Part shown: positions 63,564-64,000 of the stretch, in pieces
Position numbering within the stretch: the stretch's first letter is position 1
How the letters are laid out: each line of letters begins with the position of its first letter
From: Paenibacillus humicola
GTDB taxonomy: Bacteria > Bacillota > Bacilli > Paenibacillales > Paenibacillaceae
Length of the DNA stretch: 64,000 bases
NCBI RefSeq assembly: GCF_028826105.1
Contig: NZ_JAQGPL010000001.1
Location: 1,080,501 to 1,144,500 of the forward strand
Direction of reading: 5' to 3'
Program-made: the position numbers and the translations under genes
The notes under the pieces: generated by a model
What the model saw: the letters and a program-made list of their open reading frames with translations, nothing else
What the model was told of the DNA's origin: nothing
The model's database searches: none

Positions 63564-64000
63564 TTAAGCCGTCGGCGTCGTCGGCTGATCGCCGCGCACG
63601 GCCGGGACGGCGCCGAGCGGGTTATCTTCCCGTTCGGGGCCGCTTTTGCGGAAAGGCCACCAGTTCGCTTCGCCGACCAGGTTCGCCAAGGCCGGCACGA
63701 CCAGACCCATAAAGACGGTCGAGTACAGCGCGAGCCCGATGACGATACCGGCGCCGATCTGCAGCAGCGTGTTGACGCCGGACATCATCAGCGCCGCGAA
63801 GGTGCCGCCCATAATGACGGCCGCGGAGACGATGACGCCGCCGGTCGTCGACATCGCCCGTCTCATCGCGTAAGCGATGCCGCCCGGGCGGTATTCCTCC
63901 TTGAAGCGGGCCATCAGGAAGATGCTGTAGTCGACCCCGAGCGCGACGATGATCAGGAAGATGAAGAAGGATGCGTTCCAGGACAGCCCGGGCTTGCCGA
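63564..64000 (-). CDS. MMPL-family transporter, C-terminal fragment
   Basis: The frame is open at the right edge and ends at 63564, giving the last 145 residues. It shows the RND/MMPL signature FFIFLIIVALGVDYSIFLMARFKEEY followed by GGIAYAMRRAMSTTGGVIVSAAVIMGGTFAALM and two more membrane segments, then a short cytoplasmic tail. MMPL proteins export lipids, drugs or siderophores using the proton gradient. The substrate and neighbours are outside the window. Confidence 0.92.
   Translation of the reverse strand, partial: GKPGLSWNASFFIFLIIVALGVDYSIFLMARFKEEYRPGGIAYAMRRAMSTTGGVIVSAAVIMGGTFAALMMSGVNTLLQIGAGIVIGLALYSTVFMGLVVPALANLVGEANWWPFRKSGPEREDNPLGAVPAVRGDQPTTPTA

Overview
The window is 64 kb of a GC-rich (about 60%) Firmicute chromosome. 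Spore-former style gene content (SigI/RsgI, YesMN-type two-component systems, LplB/LplC-type sugar permeases, lutABC, guanidine-I riboswitches), frequent GTG/TTG starts after strong Shine-Dalgarno sequences, and many hairpin-plus-T-run terminators point to Paenibacillaceae (Paenibacillus, Cohnella or a relative). The species cannot be named from the sequence. No rRNA, tRNA, insertion sequence, prophage or CRISPR array was seen. Both ends cut genes: the 3' end of ilvB at the left edge and the C-terminal part of an MMPL transporter at the right edge.

Layout. 1-3.5 kb: branched-chain amino acid genes ilvB(partial)-ilvN-ilvC-leuB, with a highly structured 350-bp gap before ilvC. 3.5-4.9 kb: a 2-Cys peroxiredoxin and a small zinc-ribbon-like protein. 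4.9-7.6 kb: sigI-rsgI behind an apparent SigI promoter; RsgI has a long repetitive extracytoplasmic tail. 8.0-16.3 kb: a soluble PAS histidine kinase with an RsbU-like N-terminus, leucyl aminopeptidase, a sulfite-oxidase-fold molybdoprotein, a hydroxypyruvate-isomerase-like protein, a TauE/SafE exporter and a molybdopterin oxidoreductase.

16.3-25.4 kb is the most striking region: a complete guanidine-utilisation locus. Two guanidine-I (ykkC) riboswitches lie back to back between divergent transcription units, each with its own sigma-A-type promoter and intrinsic terminator. One controls an APC-type permease, probably a guanidine importer. The other controls two DUF1989 proteins (carboxyguanidine deiminase subunits), a 1291-residue urea/guanidine carboxylase and an allophanate hydrolase. 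Together they would take up guanidine, carboxylate it, deiminate carboxyguanidine to allophanate and hydrolyse that to ammonia and CO2. A perfect 11-bp inverted repeat overlaps the permease promoter and suggests a second, protein-based control layer.

25.6-41 kb: mixed metabolic and transport genes: a hypothetical protein, aldo/keto reductase, citrate synthase divergent from a TetR regulator, an SDR, a Bcr/CflA exporter, lrgAB divergent from a LysR regulator, a BNR-repeat protein overlapping a MoaD/ThiS-like ubiquitin-fold gene, a Cof-type HAD phosphatase, 1-pyrroline-5-carboxylate dehydrogenase, a DHA2 exporter and a thioesterase. 41.2-51.5 kb: a carbohydrate-uptake locus with two LplB/LplC permeases and a lipoprotein binding protein, bracketed by two paralogous FAD-dependent oxidoreductases and followed by a YesN/YesM two-component system. 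51.6-64 kb: a small stress-type protein, fumarase, an uncharacterised DRE-TIM aldolase, a LutR-like GntR regulator, a cytochrome P450, lutABC with a fourth gene, an ABC1/UbiB kinase with a phasin-like partner, and the MMPL fragment.
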